Origin: Rotaria sordida
Taxonomy: Eukaryota > Rotifera > Eurotatoria > Philodinida > Philodinidae
Assembly (NCBI GenBank): GCA_905250125.1
Contig: CAJNOL010001046.1
Coordinates: forward strand, 19,795 to 83,794
DNA: 64,000 nucleotides
Reading direction: 5' to 3'
A program made the position numbers and the translations under genes. Below are positions 50,184 through 62,868 of this stretch, in pieces. The notes beneath the pieces are model-generated. The model was given only the letters and a program-made list of their open reading frames with translations. It was not told the origin of the DNA and did not search any database. Position 1 is the stretch's first letter. Each line of letters opens with the position of its first letter.

Positions 50184-52604
50184 ATGAATTCAACTGCAAT
50201 GATCAATCTCAATCGAATGACATTATTAACGTCAATTTCAGAAATAACACCACAATTATATATATCAGGTTTATTTCTTATGAAAATATTATCTTATCTT
50301 AATTTTATTATTATTTTTTTTGTTCAGGTCAAATGGCTGCAACTGTGGAACAGGTACAAAAATTAGGTATCACTTATGTATTGGTAAATATATTTTTTTC
50401 AAAATGAAAATTTTAATCTTAAATTTTTTTTTCTCTCGATTAAAAGAATGTTGCTGTTGAATCAGCTCCTATTGTTTATCCAAAACCTATCAAATTAGAA
50501 AAATTTGATATTATTGATTTTCCAACAGCTCCTATAAGTAATTATTTTAATATATTAACTGATAAAATACATACACATATTAATGCTAATAAACAGAATA
50601 AAGTACTTGTTCATTGTATGGCTGGTATTAGTCGAAGTAAATAAAAAAACAATTTGTTTTTTTTTTGTTTATGTAAGATTTCTTTTGCTTAGGTGTAACA
50701 ATTGTTTGTGCTTATTTAGTGCGTTATACAAATATGTCTTTACGAGATGCATATTTATTCTGTAAAAGACATCGGCCAATTTGTTTTCCAAATTTAGGTT
50801 TTTGGAATCAACTTATTTCATATGAATATCAAATGAAAAAGGAAAATAGTGTTAAAAGTAAGTTGATCTTTTTTTGAATTTATTCATAGAATATATTTAT
50901 TTGCTTTTCGAATATTTATACAAGATTCTAGAATAATAGACAACATTTAACAGTGCATAATCAAATATATTTAAAAACGTAGACTTATGTATATATATAT
51001 ATATAGCATTGAATATCAGACTATTTTGAATAATCTAGGCCATGTATGCCCAATAGCTGTTTTGTTGACAGTCTTATAAGAAGATTTGTCAAATAAAAGA
51101 ATCCATAAGAAATTAAATTTATTCCATTTTACTTTACTTCTTATTAAGCGACTATGACATTTATATCTTTACTTTTGTAAACATAGAAAACTAAAGTGAG
51201 ATGAATTTAATTTCTCTTGACGCTATCTACTAATGACAAGATACTACTTGCGAATCATATTCTTAATGGATACTTCTATTTGTAGTCAACTGCAAGAAAT
51301 ATAAAGTTCTCAGAAGATTTTTATTTTGTATATGTAGAACTCGTTGCGCTAATCAATTTGGTAAAAAAATATATTGACATTTACTCAATTAATTATAATA
51401 CAAAGGTCAAAATACTTGAAAATGTCAACTATCGCTCGGCAGCAGTCAGGAATAGCCGAAGTATTTGAGAGTGTGGGTGTCATGTTCGTTTTTGCGGGTT
51501 GACTGTCCATGGAAGTATCGATCAAAAATACGATTCGCAAATATTTTATTCTTGGTAGTATGGTCAAATATTTGAAAGATTTTCTTTATAAGAAAAGCTT
51601 CAATTTGATCTAGAAAATGAAAAAACTACATGAACTATTGTAATCATAATAGTAAAATAATTGAATAAACCTGTTAACAACATGTTTTACACCATGGTAA
51701 CTTAATGTATATAACACCAATAATTCGATAGAGAGAAATCTTAGTATTTTTAATATAACATAAATATATTCAGATCAGTCAAATACAGATTATATATACT
51801 TTACAAAAATAAGAATGAAGAGAATTTTTTTCAATTTCATATCTTTGTACTAGAACATAGACAAAAAAAATATTTATGTTTCTTCAATAGTGCAAAACTT
51901 TTATCTTCTCATTTTATTCTTCTTTGATTGAATAAATGCTTTTTGATAAGTTAATTGTCTTCTATTCAGTGATTCCAACACAATTTGGACATGTTCCAGA
52001 CGTTGCATTTGAAGAAATCAAACAACTGCGTAATCAACAACAACAACAACCAGCATCATTACCATTTCTTGCTCCAACATTTGCTTCAACACTTACTAAT
52101 CCTAGTATTAATAGCCCTACGACTGATGATACATTATTTTTATCATCGAATCAAACTCGTCCAACAGCACGAGATATATCTATAACAAATTCAACTGGTA
52201 CAACACGATCTCGTTCATTAGCTCCAAATACAATAAATCGACCATCAATTATTTCAACTTCAACAAATATTAACAATTCAATTTATCAAACACCATTACC
52301 TACAACAAATAAACAATTATATTCAACATCAACAAGATATGGTATAAATCGTTTAAATCCATCAATAACAACAATAAATAATTCCATTCCATTAGGATCA
52401 AATTCATCACAAAATCTCTATACTAATACTCGTGGTTTACCAATTAGTACTTCACCAAATATAAAACAACGGAATAATCATTCTCATCAATCAACAACTA
52501 TGACGGCTACATTATCAAATCCATCAACAATAAATAATGAACAACAACGTTCACATTATGAAACAACATATCGATCTAGTTTTATTAAACCATTAGTACC
52601 TTAA
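50184..52604 (+). CDS. Dual-specificity phosphatase A (DUSP14/18/21-like) with long polar tail
   Basis: Five exons, 50184-50268, 50328-50383, 50447-50636, 50693-50857 and 51970-52604, keep frame (376 aa). The catalytic domain (about 14-175) opens ISEITPQLYISG. It has general acid Asp71 in IIDFPTAP and signature HCMAGISRS (Cys104, Arg110), then MSLRDAYLFCKRHRPICFPN and GFWNQLISYEYQ, as in atypical DUSPs. After a 1.1 kb intron the sequence resumes MIPTQFGHVPDVAFEEI, matching the post-catalytic segment of DUSP18-type proteins. A Ser/Thr/Asn/Gln tail of about 170 residues then follows that vertebrate members lack. The predicted role is dephosphorylation of Tyr/Thr in signalling proteins. The start is taken at the first ATG before the domain; an AG acceptor-like site lies 33 bases upstream. 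It is followed about 410 nt later by a paralogue. Confidence 0.92.
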
Positions 52605-53012
52605 TGTTAACAAAAACAAAGATAAGAAGAACAGTATATATATATATATATATATTTTTTTTTTTTTAATTATTATTTTCTGATAATTTTTTTTGAATGA
52701 TTTATAAGAAAAGAATGATATGCGCCTATTTTAATGTGACACATTTATACTCTTTTCTTTCTTTTTCGTTCGCTTTTTTTTTTGCAAGAATTATTCTCTT
52801 TAGGCGTCAGATGAGTAACTTCTTCCGTTTGTTTTCGAATTATTAATCTCATTTATGTATCAAACTCGGTGTGTGCATAAGAAGAAGATTAAAAGAATAA
52901 TATTATGAAACAATAAAATAATAATAAAATAATATTTTCTTTCCATTTTAGACAAAAAAAAGTCTGTGTGTGTGTATGTGTATATATGTGTATAAAGTTT
53001 GCTAAATAGAAT

Positions 53013-55723
53013 ATGTTGGGTATTACAGAAGTTATTGATAATTTGTATATATCTGGTCTTGAAACCCGTCAAGCGATATTAAATAAAGGTATTCGTTGTG
53101 TTATTAATATATCATCCGAATGTCCAATGCAAGATCTTGGTCCAACAGTTGAATATGAAAAAGTAAGTATACTTGATTTACCAACAACATCAATACTACC
53201 TTATTTTGATCGATTAACTACTCGTATACATCAAAATGTACAACAAGGAAAAAAAACACTTGTTCATTGTTATGTTGGTAGATCACGTTCAGCAACTATT
53301 ATTTTAGGTAAATAAATTAAAATTATAGATATTCTTATTTTATTGTTTGTTATTTTTAATCTAATAAATGTTTTGTTCGAAGCTATTCTCAAAGGATCCT
53401 TCACAATAAGATAGAAAAATTTGCTTCTCCACCCTCCTAAAAGTTAGCATAGCGAATTTGATTTCTATCAATAATAAGAACCCGATTGGACTCATCAACC
53501 TATGCACACGAGAGATATGTATGTTGACAATTGGCCTTAAAATAAATATTTTCTCTCCATAACTATTGCTGATATAGAATACTATTGTTAAATGAGTCTT
53601 TCTTCACTTCTAAAAAAACAATAGACGCATATAAACACTTGATAAGTTCGTTATCTCCACTGCAAAATATATGAATTAGAGTGTGGTCGAAAATATATCG
53701 CTATAATTAGCTCTTGATAGTGCAATCGCTTTTTCCTTGCAACAAGAGAACATACACTCCTTAGAGACATTGAATCAGTTTGAATTTTTTTAAAAAGTAG
53801 ATTGATTCAATTCAGTTTCAAAAAAACACAAACTGATCTCATATCTAATTACTTAAGTTGTTCTTTTTTTCAGAAACTGGGCTAATATTTCCTTCACAAT
53901 ATTCACTTGTTGAAAAAAAGTTCGAATATTATTCAAATGCGCAATTCTTCACATTTATTTGATAAAAAAACACTCTTCGTTCAGTTAATTTTGACTGTTT
54001 GTACGAAAAGCAATACTTGAAATTAAATTTCGATGTTAAAACCGAGTAGAATGATATATGTCTTGATGAAAAAAAAAATTGTTTCCTATAAAAATGTGCC
54101 AGTACTCCCTCCAGAAAATTTTTCTCTGGATTTCCCGGGAAACGTCTTTTTGTGGATAATACTTTTACATCGAAACATATATCATGCTACTCGATTTTAA
54201 TGTTGAGATTTTATTTCGAGCATTATTTTTCATACAAATAACTGAAGTCAAGCTGAAAACTAATCGAACAAAGAGTGTTTTATTATATAAATGTGAAGAA
54301 TTTCACATTGGAATAATTTTCAAACTTTTTTTAATAAGTGAATATTGTAGAAGAAAATATTAGCGCAGTTTCTGAGGAAATTTCACGAATGTTTTTTTTT
54401 TTTGTTGCAGAGAAAAAATCGTTGCTCTATAAAGAGCTAGTTACAGTAATATTGTTATTATCACATTTTGACCCATATATTTCATAGTAGAGAAAGAGAC
54501 CTTATCACGTGTTTAGATATGTTTGTCTTTTTTGTAGAGCGAGAAAAGAAACATTTAACCACAGTATTCTATCTCAAAAAAATATTTATGATGAGAAAAC
54601 ATTCATTCGAAGCACAATTTTCAATATGCATGTATCTTGGATACATAAGCTGATGAACCATATCGGTTTCTTATCATAGATAGATATCAAATTTATTATA
54701 CCAAAACGTGCTATATATATTTAAAGAAAAGTCTAAGGAATGAATATAGATTTTCAATCTTATCATGCGGAATCCTTTTAACAAAATAAACAATAGGAAA
54801 ATCTTTTATTTAGCATATATTAATCTAGCTGAAGATTAGATTAAAATTTGTCTTTCGAACAAAAGATCCGAATTCATTTCGATTATAAATCTAACTGATA
54901 TTCAATCATTTGAATTCTTGTTTTTCTTTGTTTAGCTTATTTAATGAAACATAAACAAATGTCATTACGTGAAGCATTCCATTATTTACGTGCTCGTCGA
55001 CATATTATTGGACCAAATTTTGGTTTTATTAAACAAGTAATTATTAGACATTCTTCTACATACACACACAAAAAGAAAACAAATATCAATCATATGTATT
55101 TTTCTTTTATTTAGTTAATGGCTTATGAAAGATCTTTATTTGGTTATACATCCGTTTCATTTGTGAATACATCATTTGGTTCTGTACCTGATATTTATTT
55201 ATCAATGCCAACATCACGTCCACTTCGACAACCAACAAGAATAATAATGTCAAAAAATCCAACAACAAATAATAATACACTAGGTAGAACATTATCATCA
55301 CCAAAAACAATCATAGGTAATTCCTCACCAGTGCGTTCATCTTTTTTACATTCATCATCTCCAACATTATCATTACCACCACGTCAAAATTCACTTATTA
55401 ATCGTTCAACAACAAGTACATTACCTCCACGATCAACAACAACATTATCTAGTTATACAAATACTTATAATCATGCTGCTAATAGTAGTCATAATCGTCC
55501 GGTGAGTTCATCTGCTCTATATCAAAATCGTCCATCAACAATAGGACCTAATAATATAATAAATCCTTCAATAAATCGACAACAATCTGAATTTTCACGT
55601 ATAAATTCTACATTGTCAAAACCATTTGAATTAACTCGTGAATTTATCATTCCAACTAAATTTAATACATTTCGAACAGTCAAATATGTTCCATCATCTT
55701 ATAATCGTTATCATCTTCAATAG
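53013..55723 (+). CDS. Dual-specificity phosphatase B (DUSP14/18/21-like) with long polar tail
   Basis: Three exons, 53013-53307, 54936-55036 and 55115-55723, keep frame (334 aa). The domain starts ITEVIDNLYISG. Asp55 (ILDLPTT) is the general acid and HCYVGRSRS (Cys86, Arg92) the catalytic loop. MSLREAFHYLRARRHIIGPN and GFIKQLMAYERSLFG then follow, with SVPDIY in the post-catalytic segment. The tail is Ser/Thr/Pro/Asn-rich. Layout and tail resemble DUSP A just upstream, so the two are probably old tandem duplicates, yet their introns sit at different codons. The ATG follows an AG acceptor-like site by three bases. The 1.6 kb first intron contains a foldback element. Confidence 0.92.
53871..54374. 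mobile_element. Foldback element, family C, in a DUSP intron
   Basis: The left arm starting CAGAAACTGGGCTAATATTT matches the reverse complement of the right end (CAGAAACTGCGCTAATATTT). The match runs on for about 230 bases per arm, including ACAATATTCACTT, CTTCACATTTAT and GAGTAG-ATGATATATG blocks. The loop near 54110-54130 has its own small palindrome. There are no coding frames. Target duplication was not resolved. Confidence 0.8.
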
Positions 55724-56590
55724 GGCACAAAAAAAACAAACAAGAGAAACCAATAGCAACCAAAACAAACAAACAACAACAACACAAAAAGGATATTTCA
55801 TTTTGTTTATTTATTTATTTTTTTAATTTAGTTTTCTTATTTTCATTTTGCCAGATAATACTGCTATGCTTTATTATTCTTATCATTATAAAACAAGAAA
55901 TGTTTAGTCTTTCGTTAATGAACACATACACACATATTCGTCTATTAAACTTTTCCTCTTTTTTTTTTTTATTCTTGGAATGGTGATTTTGCATTGTACA
56001 CGTTTTTTTCTCTTCACATCCGGTGTGTGCTTTTGGTATATTTTTTTTCTTTGTTTTTTTTTGCTATTGAATGATTCTGGTTATAATTGTTATTCTATTG
56101 AGAATGCTATATATTGTGCCAAAATACGATTTATTTTTATTTCTACTTCCTTTTTTTCTTTTTTTTGATGTATCGAATAATTACCTAATTTTTTTTCTTG
56201 CTCTCAGTAGAAATAAACTCATGAATGACTCGATAAAAAAAAAAGCTCTGAATCATGTGACCGAAATAAATATTATGACTAGAGAATGCACTCTGAGAAC
56301 AGACGTCCTTTGCTATTTTATTATCATTGCAGTAAAATGAATAAACTTTGCTCTCGTCGAACGCGAGACGTAACTATCTGCTGACTATGACTCGTCATAT
56401 TTTTGTATTTTTATTTTGCTTTCCTCTACCTCGTTCTCATCACATTCATTGGTATAAAACATTGAGTCATTTTAATAGAAGTACAGTCAACTAGTATGTA
56501 TCGTAAAAAAAACATTTTCTATTGTCTCATATTTATATGATATTGCGTAGGTGAAAATTTGCAACTATTAATAAACACGTTATTAAAACT

Positions 56591-58364
56591 ATGAAAAAAG
56601 AAGTTTTAAATGAACTGGAAAAGATATGGCCTACGGTCACCGAAGCACACACGCAATTGCTGTCTGGTACATTGCGCAGAGTAAGTCAACATTTGATAAT
56701 AAAAATTAAGGGTAGTCAGTTATCTTTTAAGTTTTCATTTTTCTAAAGACATTTTTAAACAGATTAATAAATAGAAAGCAAAGAACAAGTTTGATATCAT
56801 TTATTTTGTTAGCTTTTTGACAACGTTGTTTTTTTTACTTTTTCTTTTTACATCAGCGTTATGAAACACATCTTGAAATTGTTGAAATGAATAGAAAATA
56901 ATTTTTATTTTGACTTCTATTTTTTAAGCTATCATTTTTACGTCGACGAGAAAGTCAACTTTTATCGTCATTATCATTATCTTCTTCACCAAAACAATCA
57001 AATTCCACAATGCAACAGTGTTGGTCACCGTGTGAGATGGATTCGTATATTGAAAGATCAATCTGTCAGGATACTTTTCCACCTTGTGAATTCTGCTTTG
57101 AACCATCAACTTCAGCTATTATAACGGATATATTTAATACGGATCGTGAAAGACAAAGCAGTGAACCTGTTTCTGTGCCTGAACCATCAACAACAGCATT
57201 AGGTAATAATCAACAACAACCACAACAACAATCACATTCATCTGGTTATGATTCTACATTTGGTAATGAACTATCACCAACGAAGAATTACTGGATATTA
57301 GGTTAGTTATTTTCATTTTTGTTCAATTTTGTCTTTTGTCTAACTCTCGTTTCATTTAGGCATTAATGATATTTCATCATGTCCATCAATAACAAGTGAT
57401 GATCTTTTCAATGATCAAGATCAATCTGAATTTGATGAAACTCCAACAAATATAACAATTAATAGTACTGATGATCCAGATACCGATGATGATAGTTTCG
57501 AAGTACTTTCATTCGAAGCACCACCAGAAAGTTCTATTTACTTCAAAGGTATTTTTTCCCACATAATCATTTCTCTTAGAGAAAAATGAAAAAAAGAAAA
57601 CTTCTATAATAATGATAAAATCTTTCTATTTAGAATTTCAATATACAACGCCAAAAAGTCAAAATAATGTTTGTGATTGTTGTAGTGAACCATTTACATC
57701 AATATCAAATTTACCTGCACGTCGTTGTTATTATTATGGTAAATTATATTGTCCACGTTGTCATATCATGGATTATGCATATATTCCAGCAAAAGTAATT
57801 AAATCATTTGATATGCATCTTTATCCAGTATGTCGTCGAGCTAAATTAATTCTTCAATCAAATTTTTATCAGCCAATATTTGACATACAAAATGATAATG
57901 AAAATTTATATGTATTACATCCAATACTATCTGAAATAAGAATAAGTCGTTTACAATTTCAAAATTATTATGCATATTTATCAACATGTACACGTATTGA
58001 AAATGAATTAAATGAAAAACTTTTAAAAGAATTTTATGCACGTGATTATCTTTATCAAAGTATTCATTTATATTCATTAAATGATTTATTATCCTTAAAA
58101 AAAATTTTACAAATACTTAATGCAGCAATTATACGAGCAAAACAACACATAAATAAATGTTTAATTTGTCTTGAAAAAGGTTTTATTTGTGAAATATGTA
58201 AAAATAGAAAGAATATACTTTATCCGTTTGATGATATAAAAACAATCGGACGATGTGATCAGTGTTCAAATATATATCATAGACAATGTTGGGATAATAT
58301 TGATCAAGATTGTCCAAGATGTTATCGTTTAATACAACGAAAACATGAACAACATATTATATAA
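56591..58364 (+). CDS. Rubicon-homology domain protein
   Basis: Four exons, 56591-56680, 56929-57301, 57360-57548 and 57634-58364, keep frame (460 aa). Residues 1-215 are Ser/Gln/Asp-rich with no RUN domain. Residues about 220-455 form the cysteine-rich Rubicon-homology (zf-RING_9) domain. It contains YCPRCHIMDYAYIPAKVI, the diagnostic HLYSLNDL, then CLICLEKGFICEICKNR, YPFDD, CDQCSNIYHRQC and CPRC, giving the expected pattern of zinc ligands. The HLYSLNDL and KGFICE words point to Rubicon/Pacer rather than DEF8 or PLEKHM1, though this is from memory. The domain binds RAB7 on late endosomes, and family members regulate autophagosome and endosome maturation. The family name is firm; the exact orthologue and the start are less sure, since a further upstream RUN-encoding exon cannot be excluded. 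Confidence 0.87.
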
Positions 58365-58619
58365 ATATTGGTTTATTTTACTTTTTCATTATTGAATCTC
58401 TCTTGTTTCATTTGACTTTTTGTCCACTACCTACAGAATATTTCGTAAAGTTATCGAACAAAAAAAAACAATTATTTATAGATCTCTAGCCTAAATTTTT
58501 TTTCTTCGAGTAATAGAAGAGAATTTCAAGTTATTATTCTTATGACAAAAATTATACTCTATGCAACATCGATGAAAAAAAGTTCGGTTTTGAGAAATTT
58601 ATACCTTGCAGAGATTATA

Positions 58620-58740
58620 TTTGATGATTCTTTTAACATACAAGCTAATCTAAAAGAAAGCTTGATGTAGATAAAATTTTAAGTCAAAATTCAATAATGA
58701 GATTATTTTTTTGTTTGCTTGGAAATGTTTGGTCCTACCA
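58620..58740. repeat. Diverged copy of one arm of foldback family A
   Basis: Blocks ACAAGCTAATCTAA, GTCAAAATTCAATAATGAGATT and TTTGCTTGGAAA follow in the same order and spacing as in the right arm of the element at 11349-11846. Estimated by eye only. Confidence 0.45.
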
Positions 58741-59635
58741 CCGGGCAAAGCAACGGAATAGGACTTGTTTAGCGTTTTTTAAATCTCAATAAGCTTTTTT
58801 CAGAACTTTTTATTTTTTTTTGAAAGTTTTGCTGATTTTGTTTGTACTCTGTTAATCTTTCTAGTTTGCTTTTTCGATTATTTTCAATTAAAAATCCAGA
58901 AAAAATTTACTTTTTCTTCATTCGATCTCAGAAAATAAAATTCCGTATCTCGATTAACACTTAAGAAGTGTAAAAACCTTTTAGCAACTATTCTGGTCGA
59001 GTAGTTCTCTACCATGAAATAAAAATACAGGGTCAAAAGTCGTTGATCATTTACGAACCTTTTCCGCAGGTAATTTTTATGAATAAGAAAAGAAAACTTT
59101 TTATATTTTATCCAAGGTCGAAAGTTATAAATTTTACTTATAAATTTTTTTTATAACAATAAAAACTTGGAATTCTCGTCTCTATTACTAGTCAAAACAA
59201 TTGTTAATTTTCTTAAAATATGATGGAGATACGTGAAATATTGTTGCTTTTTTTTTGGTAGGTATCTTTCCGAATAACTTGTACATAAAACCCAATTTGT
59301 ATCAATTGTTCTCTATGTATTTTTATAGATATTTTCTATATCCCCTGTTGAAATATGTGTGCATTTGTTTTGTTTTGCTTCATTAAATAAAAGAATAAAA
59401 TATGAATAAAGACTTTATAAGAAATTCTAATAATTGATAGTAAAATACACTAAACATGTGATACTAGAAAAATGTTTTTTTTCTCGTTCGACTCTTCTAA
59501 CAACCATAATTTGAGTATAAATATTATATTATTATGCTTTAACCAATTAAGTATTATGTGCAAAGCCTCAAACTTTTACATCTTATGCATTATTCTATTT
59601 TTTTTCAAATTAGTCAAACAATATTTCAGATATGA

Positions 59636-59677
59636 GTTTGAACTCTCACTTGAACAGTTTGAACTCTCACTTGAACA
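59636..59677. repeat. 21-bp tandem duplication
   Basis: Two perfect copies of the unit GTTTGAACTCTCACTTGAAC plus A, followed by the start of a third. There is no sign that it is part of a gene. Confidence 0.85.
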
Positions 59678-60989
59678 GTTTTGCATAATGATTTTACATG
59701 TAAATACAATTTTAATATCAATGACGAAATCCTCTTTAGGTTAAATTAGGTAAACTCTTGAAGATCTACATCCAATTCATGTTCTTTATTTAAAGGGCAA
59801 ACAGTTTAATGTTATATAGTCTACTTCGCACTGAGACACAGTTCGAGGCCATACTGAAAATGATATATGACTAATATGAAAGAAATGAAACAAATATAAC
59901 GACGTATAAAATAAACAAGTTGAAATTTGGCACAAAATCCTAATATATCTAAGTAGTATAATAGAACAGTTGGATTCAAATTATGGTTATTATGAGAGTC
60001 GAACGAAAATCACTTTTTTAGTGTCTTATGTATATTATATTAATCAAAGCAAAATCTTGTCAGAGAAAATATATTGCATGTATTGATTAAATAAATAGAA
60101 AAAATTTATAGATCCCGTATGAACATATTTTGAAGTGTTTTACTGAAAGATCAAGATACAAAAATTTTCATTATTTTATATCGTGTTTATTAGATTATTT
60201 TTATCCATAAACTCTAAAAAGAAAAATATCTTCAAAAACAAATGTAATTTTCGTGTTGCTGTAAATATTATTAATAGGATTTATAACACAATAGGTACAT
60301 GAAAAAGATAGAATTTATGCTGTAATCGAGTTATTTTAGATTAACTATCGATTCTAATGCAACGCAAACGTAAATATTAGCAATATCTCAATTTGTCAAG
60401 TCATTATTCGATATTACTTCCTTTCGTACTTGCTTATGTCGTTATTTTTAAATATTATTTTGATATGATCACTTTTTTTTAAAAATTAGTTTTATCGACC
60501 TAGGCTATGCAGAATTTTTACTCAATTACCTCTAGAACAAAATCAAAATGAGTCAATTACGCTCAGGTAAATTATTGATTGACTGTATATCGATCTTAAT
60601 TTTATAAATATTTCATTTGTTTACACATGAATAATTTTCTTTACATCGATTGTAAATAACCGATTCTATTCATTGATAGCATGTAACATAATCTAAATTC
60701 AACATCATATATAGAATGTGTTTTTAGATTGAAGTTTGAAATTTTCCTAAACAATGTATGAATCTTTTATTTATTTGCAGAAAAATTCACCGATACTATT
60801 CAAATGAATAATTAATTTAAAAAATATATATATATATATATTATAATGAGAAAATCATCAATCAATTTATGGTTGATCTGAAATAATTTGACAACAAAAT
60901 CTGTATCGAAATTATAACGTGTGATATAATCGATTTTTTTTTGTTTATTTTTACAAATTTTTCATCATCAAAAATAGTGTCATATATTT

Positions 60990-61830
60990 CCCTGGAAAAA
61001 GATAACTTTAGTCGATCTTTTTATCTTTTTATCATCATAAAAAGATATTTAAAAAAAAATACTCATATATATTCTGAAAGCGCCTGGAGTTTTCTATCAT
61101 CTTGCATATCTATGTTTTAACTTGCATCTACTGGCTAGAAAATCTATCAACAACAATAACGACATCATCATCGCCAGATTCTCACGAACTGAATTTTTGT
61201 CACTGTCTCCCCAATTAACTTCTTAAATTTATTATCATTATAAGAATAGTTCTCTATAAAAGAAAAAGTAATTAAATATTCTGATACAGTTTGAAATTCT
61301 CTATCATCTTATATTTGTATTCGGATGAATAAGATGAATATTACCTGACACAATTGTTGGCAAACTCTAAAAATCTGTATGTTAGAATGACAAAGAATTC
61401 TAAATTCTACCAATATATGTAGTTACATTTTTGTAAAAATACTAAATTTGAAATAAAAAGGATTCTGATAATAGAATAAAATAGTTTTGAGTAGACTCTC
61501 ACTGACCATGCTTACTTTATAATCATATTACTTATCTAAACTTACATACAAGACAAGAAAGAGTTCTATAGTGATGATAAATTTAAAAAGTTAATTGATA
61601 AGACAGTGACAAAAATTGTGTTCGTGAGAATCTAACGATGAAAGTACCTTCATTGCAATTGATTTATTTGCCAGTCAGTAGGCACAAGTTAAAACATAAA
61701 CATACACGGCAATAGAAAACTCTGAACACTCTCAGAATATATGAGTGCTTTTTTCAAAATGTGTTTTTATGGCAACAAAAGTTTTAAAAAATTGACTAAG
61801 GTTATTTTCATAACGCGACCCTACAAAACT
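60990..61830. mobile_element. Foldback element, family D
   Basis: The left arm includes ACTCATATATATTCTGAAAG, GAGTTTTCTAT, GTTTTAACTTG, GATTCTCACGAAC and TTTTTGTCACTGTC. The reverse complement of the right side gives ACTCATATATTCTGAGAG, GAGTTTTCTAT, GTTTTAACTTG, GATTCTCACGAAC and TTTTTGTCACTGTC in the same order. Arms are about 250-300 bp; outer limits are approximate. No coding capacity was seen. Confidence 0.8.
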
Positions 61831-62043
61831 AGGAAAAATGATAACTATAGATCTTTCGAAACATCGTTAATACACTATTCTACGATTTTTACAACGAGTG
61901 TTGATAGATACTTTATATAAAACTATCTTTATTCTGATGTTTATAACCAAAGACTGAATCAGATTTTCAAAAACTTACGATCATTCAAATCTCGATGGAT
62001 CTTTCAGGTACTATCTATTTTCAGAGATATTTATTCTGTTGAT

Positions 62044-62106
62044 ATATTAAAGGGTATCCATACTCATGCCTAGGTACGAAAGCGAAATGGATGAGTATGG
62101 GTATGA
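62044..62106. repeat. Local hairpin (inverted repeat)
   Basis: ATCCATACTCAT is followed about 25 bases later by its inverted copy ATGAGTATGG, forming a stem. Function unknown. Confidence 0.6.
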
Positions 62107-62138
62107 AAACTTGTACTCATGAAGTAATCTAATTTTAA

Positions 62139-62868
62139 GGGCATCCCCTTTCCTCGCCCAAAATTTTTGTTTTTTTTTTATTTTCGGTTTTTTGTGGCCA
62201 TTGTAGAGTTTCAAGTAGTGTCTATCTACTGACTATATTTTGGAACCCAGAAATTGCCTTTAAAGATTAAAAAATTCGAGAAGAAACCAAATTTACATAG
62301 TGAAATAGTGAAAATAGTTAAAATTTTATATTTTTTTGCTTCTCAAAATCAAATTTTTAGCAGAAAAAAATACTGTTCCACCCCCGTTTCTCCAACATGA
62401 TAAGAGAAATCCAGCTGAAAAATTTTTCACATATTCTACGTACTATTTGAGGTGAGTATTTCTTTTTCTTTTAAAGAAATATTGCTGTCGTGATTTTTGG
62501 TAGCTTTCAGAAAATTTGCTCTAGTGAAAAAAAAACAAGTGTTTTTTAGGGTAGGCTAGATATTTTAACTTTTTTATTGAAACGACAAAAGATAAAAAGG
62601 AACCAAAAAAACTATGCACTCCAAACAGTGTCTAGCATCCATAAAAAAAATTTCAACTCAATCGAAAATACCGTCTTGTAGAAACAGGGCCTAAAATCAC
62701 TGCCATTTTTCGCCATAGTGACCCTATTATCTCATAGAAGACAGCATCTGGGAATTTTGAATCGATGACAACTTTTGCTATACTCATCAAGATCTATTTG
62801 CCCTGCAAATTTCAAATTTTTTTGGATAAGCCGTTCTCAAGAAACTTCGGAAAGGGGGAGGAGTACCC
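62139..62868. mobile_element. Candidate TTAA-flanked (piggyBac-like) non-autonomous element
   Basis: TTAA at 62135-62138 and again at 62869-62872 flank a 730-bp segment beginning GGGCATCCCCTTTCC and ending, reverse-complemented, GGGTACTCCTCCCCCTTTCC. The TTAA site and GGG/CCC ends fit the piggyBac pattern. The inverted repeats are short and imperfect, so this could be coincidence. Confidence 0.4.
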
